The notes beneath the pieces were generated by a model that was not told where the DNA came from, did not search any database, and was given only the letters and a program-made list of their open reading frames with translations. Shown in pieces: positions 19,361-28,483 of a stretch of DNA of 64,000 bases (its first letter is position 1; the number at the start of each line of letters is the position of its first letter). Source of the stretch: UBA4416 sp040387475 (GTDB lineage: Bacteria > Bacteroidota > Bacteroidia > B-17B0 > Aurantibacillaceae); contig JAZKDT010000001.1 in assembly GCA_040387475.1 (NCBI GenBank), positions 186,001 through 250,000 of the forward strand. Reading direction: 5' to 3'. A program made the translations under genes and the position numbers.

Positions 19361-20905
19361 TTAGAATCCTTCGGTTGCGCCATCAATAGATTTAACAAAG
19401 GCAACAGTAGTGAGTTTATTGTTCCTGATCAAAAACAATCCGTAATCGTCGAGGCGGGTAATATCTATGTGTTTATATTTTTCTTTAGCCGTTTTTTCGA
19501 AATCATAATCGGCGGTGTATATAACAAACTTATCCGGCCGGTTTATTTTCTCCTCGTGTATTCTCCAGGTCCTTCTTTCGAAGGAAGGCTTGAATGTATT
19601 TGGGAAATCGTCAAAAATAGCGGGTCCCGCGTAATTTAATTCATCGTCGTGCCATACGCTGTTTATGATCACAAAGTCGTTAACGCCTAATTCCTTGCAT
19701 TTTTTATTATACTTATCAGTTGCTTCCTGTATTTCGGTTAAGGTATTTAGATGCACGTGCCCCCACATTTTTTCCTGAGTGTGATACGTTATTTGATTTT
19801 TAAAAATAACCGTTTTATAAATTGAAAAAAGTAAGACGACTGGAATTATTAAAAAAATTACTTTTTTAAAATTGAACGATGAGGCTGCCAAAAACAGGTA
19901 AATAACGATAGGGATTCCCAGATACATCCTGCTGTAGGAGTAAAATGGCCATACTATACCATCACTCACCTTACTCGAAAAGAAAGAAACAAAAAGCACG
20001 GCTATAAATATCCAGAATGCTAAAAAAAGATTCCTATTCCTTTTAAATAACAAAATTGCAATAACAGTTAAAAGGATCAGCATTAAAAACGATTTTTCTT
20101 CTATAAAAAAACTAATATGCGCAAAACGCTGATCCAAATGTGCGATAGCATCTTTAAAGAAAGTGATTGAAAAAATATTATTAGCCGGATAAAAAACATA
20201 GTCTGGGTTTACTTTATAAAAATGATTTAAGGCATAATGAACGGGTAAGCCCAATATCAATCCTACGGCCGAATACATGTAATACAACCGCTCCCTGTAA
20301 TTTAACAGGAACAGATAAAACAAAAACGGGGCAGATACTAACACAGAATTTTGATTAACCAGATAGCCAACATACGCTAAAAATGTATTGACCAGAATGA
20401 ATGCATAATTTTTTGGGTTTAATAAACTCACAATAAAAAGAGAAGTGAAAAACATTCCTGTTACAAATCCCCGGGGAATGGAGTTCATGATATCATAACC
20501 TGTAGGCATACATAGTAAAACAGCCAGTACGATAATGGCACCTTCCCTGTGTTTTTTTGCAAATAGATAAATGGCAGTAAATAAAAAAGGAAACAAGCAG
20601 ATAACATGCGTGGCCAGAGGCACGGCATAATAAACCGGCATTCCTAATTTTATAAATGGTACAGCAAACAATGCTTCCATCATTGTATTGTAATCCTGGC
20701 CATAAAATCGAGGTTCGTAAAACAACCCCTGGGAATAATGTTTGGCCCCAAGCCACATAATAGGTTGATCGTTATCTATACAATTCAGATTTATAGTGAA
20801 AAACAGAAAAAATCTGTTAATTATTATAATTCCTATAAACACATAGAAACACACAGACAATAATTTGTCTCTTTTAATACCTAATATATAAGGCGTATCT
20901 AGCAA
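19361..20905 (-). CDS. Polytopic membrane protein, GT-C glycosyltransferase-like
   Basis: A 514-residue inner-membrane protein with about ten hydrophobic spans over residues 15-385 and a soluble C-terminal part of about 130 residues. After the first span it has an acidic loop (NCIDNDQPIMW), the position where GT-C lipid-linked sugar transferases carry their catalytic acidic pair. No exact family is recognised, so this is a fold-level guess. The first usable start is TTG at 20905-20903, which overlaps the last seven bases of rpiB. An in-frame stop lies four codons further upstream, and the next ATG would remove the first span. The overlap suggests translational coupling to rpiB. Confidence 0.7.
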   Translation of the reverse strand: MLDTPYILGIKRDKLLSVCFYVFIGIIIINRFFLFFTINLNCIDNDQPIMWLGAKHYSQGLFYEPRFYGQDYNTMMEALFAVPFIKLGMPVYYAVPLATHVICLFPFLFTAIYLFAKKHREGAIIVLAVLLCMPTGYDIMNSIPRGFVTGMFFTSLFIVSLLNPKNYAFILVNTFLAYVGYLVNQNSVLVSAPFLFYLFLLNYRERLYYMYSAVGLILGLPVHYALNHFYKVNPDYVFYPANNIFSITFFKDAIAHLDQRFAHISFFIEEKSFLMLILLTVIAILLFKRNRNLFLAFWIFIAVLFVSFFSSKVSDGIVWPFYSYSRMYLGIPIVIYLFLAASSFNFKKVIFLIIPVVLLFSIYKTVIFKNQITYHTQEKMWGHVHLNTLTEIQEATDKYNKKCKELGVNDFVIINSVWHDDELNYAGPAIFDDFPNTFKPSFERRTWRIHEEKINRPDKFVIYTADYDFEKTAKEKYKHIDITRLDDYGLFLIRNNKLTTVAFVKSIDGATEGF

Positions 20906-21330
20906 TCTATTTTTTTAATTCTGTCAGCATGTCGACCACCTTCAAACTGTTCAGTTAAAAAAGCATCTACACATTTTTTCGCCTCCTCAATACTAATATA
21001 TCTGGCCGGCAAGGTTAAAATATTAGCATCATTATGTTGGCGCGATAGCGCCGAAATTTCAGAATTCCAGCATAATGCAGCTCTTATCCCCTTATGTTTA
21101 TTTGCCGACATGTTAATACCATTGCCGCTGCCACACATTAATATACCAAAAGTAACATCGTTGTTAACAACCGCTATGGCCACCGCATGTGCAGCATCCG
21201 GGTAATCAGCCCTTTCAAGGCTATAACAGCCTTTATCATCAACCGTTACCTGTTTTTCTTTTAAATAAGTAATTAAAACTTCTTTTAATTCAAAGCCTGC
21301 ATGATCGCTTCCTATTGCTATTTTTGTCAT
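20899..21330 (-). CDS. rpiB: Ribose-5-phosphate isomerase B (RpiB/LacA family)
   Basis: A cytoplasmic enzyme interconverting ribose 5-phosphate and ribulose 5-phosphate in the pentose phosphate pathway. The 143 residues begin MTKIAIGSDHAGFELKE, the family's phosphate-binding opening, and contain the active-site cysteine motif GILMCGSGNGINMSANK and the conserved HNDANIL segment. The ATG at 21330 was chosen over an open extension to 21387, because family proteins start at this point and the extension has no conserved residues. It overlaps the downstream membrane-protein gene by 7 bases. Upstream it diverges from nadA across the candidate origin. Confidence 0.94.
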   Translation of the reverse strand: MTKIAIGSDHAGFELKEVLITYLKEKQVTVDDKGCYSLERADYPDAAHAVAIAVVNNDVTFGILMCGSGNGINMSANKHKGIRAALCWNSEISALSRQHNDANILTLPARYISIEEAKKCVDAFLTEQFEGGRHADRIKKIDC

Positions 21331-21387
21331 AATATATATGTGTGTTATTTGGACAATCTGTTGACATAAATTGTTCCTTAAGAGCAA

Positions 21388-21880
21388 CTATATTTTGTAA
21401 ATCAAAGTTTTGTTAATAGTTTGTAATCAACGTTAATTAACACTCATAACAACAAGTGCTGAAAATGAGTGGTTTATATACAGCGCTAATTAACAAAATT
21501 ACTGTGTATAAATAAATTTATCGTTAATAAGTTTCTGTAATTAATTAAGGTTTTGTTAATAGCTAATTTACTTAGTGTAATTTTTTACCCAACAAAATTT
21601 ACTTTCAAAAAGTATTAGGTAGTTTGTACAGTTTTATTCACATAATTTATAGCTAATAACACCATTAGTTTTAAACTGTTTTGATTGTTAACTGTTTTGT
21701 TCATTACCGGCTATAATTCTAAAAACCAAACTATTGTAAACTATCCTACCGTTTAATAAATGTTAATAGACTGTAAATTAGCATAAAACCTAGTGAACAA
21801 AAGCTTATTTTTACACAGTACTAACAGCCTATATATAACTACCATATTTTAAAATTTTAAAAAAGTATTATAATATTATA
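21388..21880. other. AT-rich intergenic region with DnaA-box matches; candidate oriC
   Basis: No gene is seen here. By hand count, 21421-21840 is about 25% GC, far below the surroundings. Three exact matches to the DnaA box TTWTNCACA are present: TGTGTATAA on the other strand at 21503-21511, TTATTCACA at 21634-21642 and TTTTACACA at 21809-21817. A direct repeat TGTTAATAG occurs at 21411-21419, 21554-21562 and 21761-21769, and the first two copies extend to the 13-mer GTTTTGTTAATAG. The region separates divergent rpiB and nadA and marks a switch from mainly minus to mainly plus genes. An alternative is an ordinary AT-rich promoter region, since DnaA-box matches occur by chance in such DNA. Confidence 0.5.
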
Positions 21881-22858
21881 ATGAATTTAGAAAAAGGTTA
21901 TCTCGAAAAAAAAATTGATCCATCGCTTGATTTGTTCAAAGAGATTTCGCATCTTAAGAAAACCAAGAATGCCATCATCCTCGCTCACTACTACCAAGAT
22001 GCTGATATTCAAGATATTGCAGACTATATTGGTGATAGTTTAGGGCTTGCTCAACAGGCCGAAAAAACGCAGGCTGACATCATTTTATTTGCAGGTGTAC
22101 ATTTTATGGCCGAAACTGCCAAAATTTTGAATCCGAAAACAAAAGTTTTGATTCCGGATCTGAAAGCAGGTTGCTCTTTGGCTGATTCTTGTCCGCCAAA
22201 TGAATTTGCCGCATTTAAAGCTGCTCACCCGGATCATGTGGTGTTAACCTATATAAATTGTACCGCAGATATAAAAGCGCTCTCAGATGTCATTGTAACG
22301 TCTACAAATGCCGTTCAAATTGTAGAATCATTTCCAAAAGATCAAAAGATCATTTTTGCTCCGGATAAGAATTTAGGAGCTTATATCAATAAAGTTACCG
22401 GCCGTAATATGGTATTATGGAACGGAAGCTGCATGGTACATGAAATTTTTAGTCTGGAAAAGCTCATTAAATTAAAAGGCCAGCATCCAAAAGCTTTGGT
22501 TTTAGCTCATCCTGAGTGCGAAGCGGCTATTTTAGAACATGCTCATTTTATTGGAAGTACAACTGCTATTTTAAATTACAGTAAAAAATCCAACGCTCAG
22601 GAGTTTATCGTATTAACAGAAACAGGTATTATCCATCAAATGCAAAAGTCAAGTCCCGGAAAAACATTTATTCCGGCACCACCAAATAACAGTTGCGCCT
22701 GTAATGATTGTCCGTATATGAAATTGAATACACTCGAAAAAATTTATGTGGCATTAAAATATGAAGAACCTGAATTATTAATGAGCGATGAGATGATCGA
22801 AAAAGCTAAAAAGCCAATCGCAAAAATGCTTGAACTGTCAGCTAAATTCGGACTATAA
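21881..22858 (+). CDS. nadA: Quinolinate synthase A
   Basis: A [4Fe-4S] enzyme that condenses iminoaspartate with dihydroxyacetone phosphate to quinolinate, in de novo NAD synthesis. The 325 residues contain the family's motifs: ILAHYYQDADIQDIADYIGDS near 38-57, the first cluster ligand in LKAGCSLADSC (C98), the second in WNGSCMVHE, and the C-terminal ligand region NNSCACNDCPYM. Also present are VLAHPECEA and the GSTTAIL phosphate-binding segment. Other NAD genes (nadB, nadC) are not adjacent. The gene starts right after the candidate origin, and the MORN-repeat gene follows after 50 bases. Confidence 0.96.
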   Translation: MNLEKGYLEKKIDPSLDLFKEISHLKKTKNAIILAHYYQDADIQDIADYIGDSLGLAQQAEKTQADIILFAGVHFMAETAKILNPKTKVLIPDLKAGCSLADSCPPNEFAAFKAAHPDHVVLTYINCTADIKALSDVIVTSTNAVQIVESFPKDQKIIFAPDKNLGAYINKVTGRNMVLWNGSCMVHEIFSLEKLIKLKGQHPKALVLAHPECEAAILEHAHFIGSTTAILNYSKKSNAQEFIVLTETGIIHQMQKSSPGKTFIPAPPNNSCACNDCPYMKLNTLEKIYVALKYEEPELLMSDEMIEKAKKPIAKMLELSAKFGL

Positions 22859-22908
22859 TTTAGTTATGATTTTTGAATTATAAGTGATAAATTAGAACCT
22901 CTGTATTT

Positions 22909-24639
22909 ATGAAAAATTTGATTTATAATGTAATGTATTCTCCGTTCAGAATTTTCATAATTCTTTTACTTATCATTCATAGCTCAAATATTAAATGTCA
23001 AACAACCAATCCAAACGGATACAATACTTTTTTGTACGATAATGGCGCAAAATCGTCTGAAGGAACGATGCGTGATGGAAAAGCAGATGGTTATTGGAAA
23101 AATTATTATAAAAACGGTAAAATAAAAATTGAAGGTAATCGTAAAAACTTTCAATTAGACAGTACCTGGAAATTTTATTCAGAAAAAGGAAAAATAACCA
23201 AAGCAGTTAATTACCTGGAAGGAAAAAAAAATGGTTACACATTTAGTTATGACACTAGTCAAAGGGTGTCGGGTAAAGAAGCTTTTGTAAACGATATTAA
23301 ACAAGGTAACTCATTTACTTATTATCCTTCCGGAAAAACAAAAACTCTGATGCCTTATGTGAAAGGTAAACCCGATGGTTTAGCTTACGAGTATTCGGAA
23401 GATTCTGTTATTATTTCAATTATGAAATACCAGGGTGGTATTTTAGCGAGTGTTGATCGTTTAAACCGTAAAGATGAAACGGGTAAAAAACAAGGTGTTT
23501 GGAAAGATTTTTATCCGGATGGACGATTGAAGGAAGAAAAAAAGTATAAGGATGATGTGGTAGACGGATATGTTAAAACCTATGATGGTAAAGGTAATTT
23601 AACCAATACCGAAAAATTTAATAATGGTAAACAGGTAAAAAATGCACCTGAATTAGCTAAACTTGACGTATACAAAGATTTTTACGACGATGGAACCATG
23701 AAATATGAAGGTGGATATATTAACGGCATGCCTGTTGGCACCCATTATCATTATCGCCAAAAATACATGTGCGATTCGTTACCTGTGGCACGGGATGATA
23801 CAAGCGATGTAATGATCAAAAAATATGTGTGCCGAAACCAGGCTGTTCCCGATTCTGCCATTGTGTATTTAGAAGGCATTAAAACTGATTATGGTGCAGT
23901 GGATAGTTTAAGAAACCGTATAGGTATATGGACAGAGTTTCATAACTCAGGCGAATTCAGAGGAAAAGGATTATATGCAAATGATAAGCGTATTGGTGAA
24001 TGGATTTTTTACTACCCTAATGCACAAATTGAACAACGCGGCAAATATGATAAAAAAGGTCGTGCCCAGGGCGAGTGGAAATGGTTTTATGAAAATGGTG
24101 CGTTGATGCGCGAAGAATTATATATTGATAATAAGCGCGACGGTATAATGACCGAATATACCGAAGACGGTAAAATATTAACCAAGGGAGAATATATTGA
24201 CGATATGCAGGAAGGCTTGTGGATATATGAAACGCCTGAATATAAAGAGATAGGCAAATACGTAAATGATAAACCAGACAGTTTATGGAAACGGTATTAT
24301 ATGCCAAAAGAAAAGCTAAGATTTGAAGGCAAATTTCTGAATGGAGATGAAGACGGGCAACATACCTGGTATTATGAAAACGGCCGAAAAATGGCTCAGG
24401 GAACTTATACAGGTGGTATGAAGCAAAATGACTGGAAGTTTTATGACGAGGTTGGGTTTAATTATTTAACCATATTTTATGAGAACGATATTGAAGTAAA
24501 ATTTCAGGGTGTTAAAGTAGAACCTACCTACGAAGAAAGTTTAAGAGACTATTCATCCATTTACAATAAAAAGCCGGATAAGACTATTTTACTGGATAAG
24601 GATAAAAAGAAAGATGAAAACAAAGACGAAGATCAATAA
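22909..24639 (+). CDS. MORN/YwqK-type repeat exported protein
   Basis: A 576-residue protein with an N-terminal hydrophobic signal (residues about 10-28, ending near IKCQ). It then has a long array of MORN_2-type repeats with the pattern YYxNGKxKxEGxxxxGxxxGxWxxY, for example NGKIKIEGNRKNF, YPNAQIEQRGKYDKKG and YENGRKMAQGTYTGG. Such arrays form extended beta hairpins. In Bacteroidota the family is very widespread but without a defined role; some are annotated as YwqK antitoxin-like by similarity only. The C-terminus is highly charged (Lys/Asp). Its last 26 bases overlap the following histidine kinase gene, so the two are translationally coupled and the protein may belong to that signalling unit. 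Confidence 0.85.
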   Translation: MKNLIYNVMYSPFRIFIILLLIIHSSNIKCQTTNPNGYNTFLYDNGAKSSEGTMRDGKADGYWKNYYKNGKIKIEGNRKNFQLDSTWKFYSEKGKITKAVNYLEGKKNGYTFSYDTSQRVSGKEAFVNDIKQGNSFTYYPSGKTKTLMPYVKGKPDGLAYEYSEDSVIISIMKYQGGILASVDRLNRKDETGKKQGVWKDFYPDGRLKEEKKYKDDVVDGYVKTYDGKGNLTNTEKFNNGKQVKNAPELAKLDVYKDFYDDGTMKYEGGYINGMPVGTHYHYRQKYMCDSLPVARDDTSDVMIKKYVCRNQAVPDSAIVYLEGIKTDYGAVDSLRNRIGIWTEFHNSGEFRGKGLYANDKRIGEWIFYYPNAQIEQRGKYDKKGRAQGEWKWFYENGALMREELYIDNKRDGIMTEYTEDGKILTKGEYIDDMQEGLWIYETPEYKEIGKYVNDKPDSLWKRYYMPKEKLRFEGKFLNGDEDGQHTWYYENGRKMAQGTYTGGMKQNDWKFYDEVGFNYLTIFYENDIEVKFQGVKVEPTYEESLRDYSSIYNKKPDKTILLDKDKKKDENKDEDQ

Positions 24640-27600
24640 AAATTCGTCGGCGGTTGATGCTACTCCTCAAAACAGTAATAACAACGATGCGGCCTTAATT
24701 TCTGTATTAGATAATCTCCCTATCGGAGTTGTTATTTTTTCGTTAACTAATATTCTATTCATTAATAAAGCGGCGTTTAAAATATTAAAGCCAAATTCAA
24801 CGTTAAAAAAGTCAATTACACAATATTCAATTTTTGATTTTTTATTGCCGGATTATCATCAACGCATTAGAGAAAATTCAGCTAAAATTTTTAATGGAGA
24901 AGAATTTATTCCCTTCGAACTCAAAATTAAAAATATAGAAAATGAAATAGTTGATCTCGAAGTAAAATCAAATGCCATTGTTTTTAACGGCGAAAAAGCT
25001 ATACAAACTGTATTTACAGATGTTTCTGAGCGTGTTAAGTTTCGGGAAGAATTAACTGAGGCAAAAAATAACCTGGAGTTGATCACGAAAAATGCCAACG
25101 ATCTTATTTACTTTTATACCTATCATCCTAAACCCAAATATCTTTACATCAGTCCCAGTATAAAAAAGATACTCGGTTATTCGGAAGAGGAGTTTTACAA
25201 TAATCCTCATTTGGCTGATACAATGGTGACTGATAGTAAAGGATTTAAAAAATTTGAACTGGACATTAGTCGACTTCAAAAAACCAACAAATTAAAATAT
25301 ACTAATAGCGTTTTTCAATATAAAACCAAGTCAGGTAAACTGGTTTGGCTGGAGGATAATTACTCGCCCATTTATGATGATAAGGGAAAGATTAAATTTG
25401 TATTAGGTATCAGCCGAGACATTACCTATGAAAGAAATACCCAGTTAGAACTTGAACAAAAATGGAATAATTACAAAAATCTGTTAGATGCATCACCTAT
25501 CGGTATTTTTATTCATAAGGGAAAATGTCTTTACAGCAATAAAACAGCTGCAGATATCTTAGAGGAAAAAGATCCGAACAAATTAATTGGAAAAGACCTT
25601 ATCCGGTTTATTCTGCCTGAACATCAACAACGGGCAATCGATAGAATGGCAAATGCCATAGAAGGTAAAGAAACACCTGATTTTGCAACTTACCATATTA
25701 AGACAGTAAAAGGAAACATTATTGAAGTTGAATTAAAAACAGTACCGTTTATTTATAATGGTGAACCTTGCGCCCAAACCATCATTACCAATGTATCGTC
25801 TCAAAAACAACTATCAAAAGAGATATTACGGGCCGAAATAGCAGAAGAAACCAATAAAAAATTAACTCAGGAAATTAATTACCGTCAAAAAATACAAAGT
25901 GAGCTGGTAACACAAACCACCAAGTATGAAGCAATTTTTAATAATACATCCCATCTTATCTGGACCGTTGATAGGGATCTGAAAATAACGTCTTTCAACG
26001 AAAATTATTATAATTACATCTATACTATATTTAATCATAAATTAAAACGCGGGCAGTATATTGGTGATGTAGGGAAGAATCGTAAAGATGGATTACGATT
26101 AAATTATTGGAGGGATATCTACAACAACTTTTTTAACAATAAAAAAGATAATAAAGTAGAGTTTTTTGAGATTAAAAATACAAGTTCGAAAGGTAAAGAT
26201 TATTATCGCGAGATTTTTTTACATCCTATACGTAGTGCAGATGGCCGGATAAGTGAAATTGCCGTTATTGGTCATGACGCTACTGAAAGAAGACTGTCAG
26301 AACAGAAAATATTGGAGCAATCTGCGAAATTGCAGGCAATTTTTGAAAGCGGAAAACAACTTATCTGGACTGTTGACAAAAATTACTTTTTTACCTCATT
26401 CAATACAAATTTTTCAGAAGCTATGCATCAGTTATATGATGTTAAGCCAACATTGGATAAAAAAATATATAAACCACAAAAAACGAAAGTTGGTAAAGAA
26501 TATCATGACTGGTGGATTAGAAAGTATGATGAAGTTTTTCAAAAAGGTATCAGTATTGAGTTTACAACAGAACAACTTGACTCGGTTGGAAATAAATTAT
26601 ATCGACAAATATTTTTACATCCTATTTTAAAAAATGGCATTTGTGAGGAGATATCCTGTATCTCTAATGACGTAACAGAACTAAGATATTTACAGAATGA
26701 ATCTGTTAACCAGGCCGCCAAATTAACGTCTATTTTTGAAAGCTCGTCTCACCTTATTTGGACGGTTGACAAAGACTTCAGAGCCACATCATTTAATAGC
26801 AATTTTAGTAGCGTTTTTAAACTGAATTATGGCATAAATCCCGAGTTAAACGTACAACTTCATACCTTGGTTCCTAAAAAGAAACAAAGTGATTATAAAG
26901 CGCACTGGTACACTATTTACAAAAAAGTATTTGCCGGAAATTCTTTAAAACTTGAGCGTAAGCAATTAAATTCCAAAGGGGAAGAAACTTATCAGGAAAT
27001 TTATTTAAACCCGGTGAGGAACTTTGACAACGAAATTATTGAAGTTGCTTGTTTGGCACATGATATTACTGAAAACAAACGTTTTGAGCAACAGATTCTC
27101 GACCAGTCGGCAAAATTAAAAGCAATTTTTGAAAGTGGGGATCATTTGATTTGGACAGTAAATAAAAAGCTGGAACTTACGTCCTATAACAAAAACTACC
27201 TTAATCTTATTAAGGATAATGTACCCAAAAATAAACTGGATAATTATAAAACCATTTCCGTTTTAGAAACCATTCAAAGTAGGGATAAAAAGGCATTTTG
27301 GATCGAAAAATATAATCTGGTGCTTGAAGGTAAACCCCATGTATTTGTACATAAAAGCATCATAAATCACATAGATGTATTCAGGGAAGTTTATTTATAC
27401 CCTATATTTCTGAATAATGAAGTAGTGGAAGTATCCGTTATAGCACAAAATATAACGGAGCGTATTGAAAATGAGAACAAAATTCTGGAGCAATCCGCTA
27501 AGTTAAAAGCCATATTCGAAAGTGGCGATCAACTTATGTGGACCATCAGCAAAGACCTTAAACTATCCTCATTCAATCAAAATTATGCAAACTCCATTTT

Positions 27601-28480
27601 CGATCTATATGGATATTATCCAGAATTAGGAAAAAGTATGCGCTCTAATAAAACGTTAGAATACCACAGCATTTGGGATGAAAAATACGCTCAGGCGTTT
27701 GAAGGAAAACAAGTTGAGTTCATATCAGAAAGGACACAAAGATCAGGGAAGAAAATTATTCGTCAAATTCTCTTATACCCTATTAAAGACGCCAATAATA
27801 ATGTAATGGAAATATCAGGAATTGGCTTCGATGTTACCGAAAATAAGAAGAACGAAGAGAAGATTACACAGTCCCTCAAGGAAAAAGATGTACTGTTAAA
27901 AGAAGTTCATCACCGTGTAAAAAATAACATGCAGGTTATTTCCAGTATTCTAAATCTCCAGTCTTCGTACGTAAAAGATTCGTATGCTTTAAACCTGCTG
28001 AAAGAATGCCAAAATCGTATTAAATCAATGGCATTTATACACGAAAGCCTGTATCAAACTAAGAATTTCGAGTCGGTTAATTTCTCCGAATATGTTACTA
28101 CCTTATCTAAAAATCTGGTCCATACTTATTCCATCAACACTAAGAAGATAAAATTGATTTTAACCCTTGATAATTTGTATCTAAATCTGGATGCATCCAT
28201 ACCTTGCGGACTAATTATCAATGAAATTATATCAAATTCATTAAAATATGCATTTCCTGATAATAGGGATGGAATAATCTTTGTAACTTTGAGGGTTGAT
28301 AAAAACAAAGTAAAAATAGAAGTTGGTGACAATGGTATTGGTATACCAGAAAATATTGACATTAAAAATACTCAAACACTTGGTCTGCAGCTGGTAGATA
28401 CACTGGTAGAGCAGATTAGCGGGGCCCTTAAATTAAATAGAAGCAAAGGAACAATTTTTAGTATAGAATTTAATAAATAA
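24614..28480 (+). CDS. Cytoplasmic multi-PAS sensor histidine kinase (HisKA_2 type)
   Basis: A 1288-residue kinase with no signal peptide or membrane span, so it senses inside the cell. Eight PAS domains can be read. Three differ from each other (about 28-145, 150-275, 285-400). Five are closely alike, beginning near residues 436, 570, 700, 832 and 962, each opening with KLxAIFESxxxLIWTVxK and joined by linkers of the form ILEQSA. The HisKA_2 dimerisation motif follows (LLKEVHHRVKNNMQVISS, phosphoacceptor near H1099), then the HATPase domain (NEIISNSLKYAF, GDNGIGIPE, TLGLQLVDTLV). It overlaps the MORN gene by 26 bases and precedes the LytTR regulator by 3 bases. HisKA_2 kinases commonly pair with such regulators. 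Confidence 0.93.
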   Translation: MKTKTKINKNSSAVDATPQNSNNNDAALISVLDNLPIGVVIFSLTNILFINKAAFKILKPNSTLKKSITQYSIFDFLLPDYHQRIRENSAKIFNGEEFIPFELKIKNIENEIVDLEVKSNAIVFNGEKAIQTVFTDVSERVKFREELTEAKNNLELITKNANDLIYFYTYHPKPKYLYISPSIKKILGYSEEEFYNNPHLADTMVTDSKGFKKFELDISRLQKTNKLKYTNSVFQYKTKSGKLVWLEDNYSPIYDDKGKIKFVLGISRDITYERNTQLELEQKWNNYKNLLDASPIGIFIHKGKCLYSNKTAADILEEKDPNKLIGKDLIRFILPEHQQRAIDRMANAIEGKETPDFATYHIKTVKGNIIEVELKTVPFIYNGEPCAQTIITNVSSQKQLSKEILRAEIAEETNKKLTQEINYRQKIQSELVTQTTKYEAIFNNTSHLIWTVDRDLKITSFNENYYNYIYTIFNHKLKRGQYIGDVGKNRKDGLRLNYWRDIYNNFFNNKKDNKVEFFEIKNTSSKGKDYYREIFLHPIRSADGRISEIAVIGHDATERRLSEQKILEQSAKLQAIFESGKQLIWTVDKNYFFTSFNTNFSEAMHQLYDVKPTLDKKIYKPQKTKVGKEYHDWWIRKYDEVFQKGISIEFTTEQLDSVGNKLYRQIFLHPILKNGICEEISCISNDVTELRYLQNESVNQAAKLTSIFESSSHLIWTVDKDFRATSFNSNFSSVFKLNYGINPELNVQLHTLVPKKKQSDYKAHWYTIYKKVFAGNSLKLERKQLNSKGEETYQEIYLNPVRNFDNEIIEVACLAHDITENKRFEQQILDQSAKLKAIFESGDHLIWTVNKKLELTSYNKNYLNLIKDNVPKNKLDNYKTISVLETIQSRDKKAFWIEKYNLVLEGKPHVFVHKSIINHIDVFREVYLYPIFLNNEVVEVSVIAQNITERIENENKILEQSAKLKAIFESGDQLMWTISKDLKLSSFNQNYANSIFDLYGYYPELGKSMRSNKTLEYHSIWDEKYAQAFEGKQVEFISERTQRSGKKIIRQILLYPIKDANNNVMEISGIGFDVTENKKNEEKITQSLKEKDVLLKEVHHRVKNNMQVISSILNLQSSYVKDSYALNLLKECQNRIKSMAFIHESLYQTKNFESVNFSEYVTTLSKNLVHTYSINTKKIKLILTLDNLYLNLDASIPCGLIINEIISNSLKYAFPDNRDGIIFVTLRVDKNKVKIEVGDNGIGIPENIDIKNTQTLGLQLVDTLVEQISGALKLNRSKGTIFSIEFNK
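25924..27890 (+). repeat. Five tandem PAS modules of ~130 residues
   Basis: Within the multi-PAS kinase, five consecutive modules of about 390 bases share the opening AIF(E/N)(S/N)xxxL(I/M)WT(V/I) and end with a conserved (S/D)VTE or similar segment before a QSAKL linker. The repetition is at protein level. The DNA copies have diverged, which argues against very recent expansion. Confidence 0.8.
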
Positions 28481-28483
28481 AAT

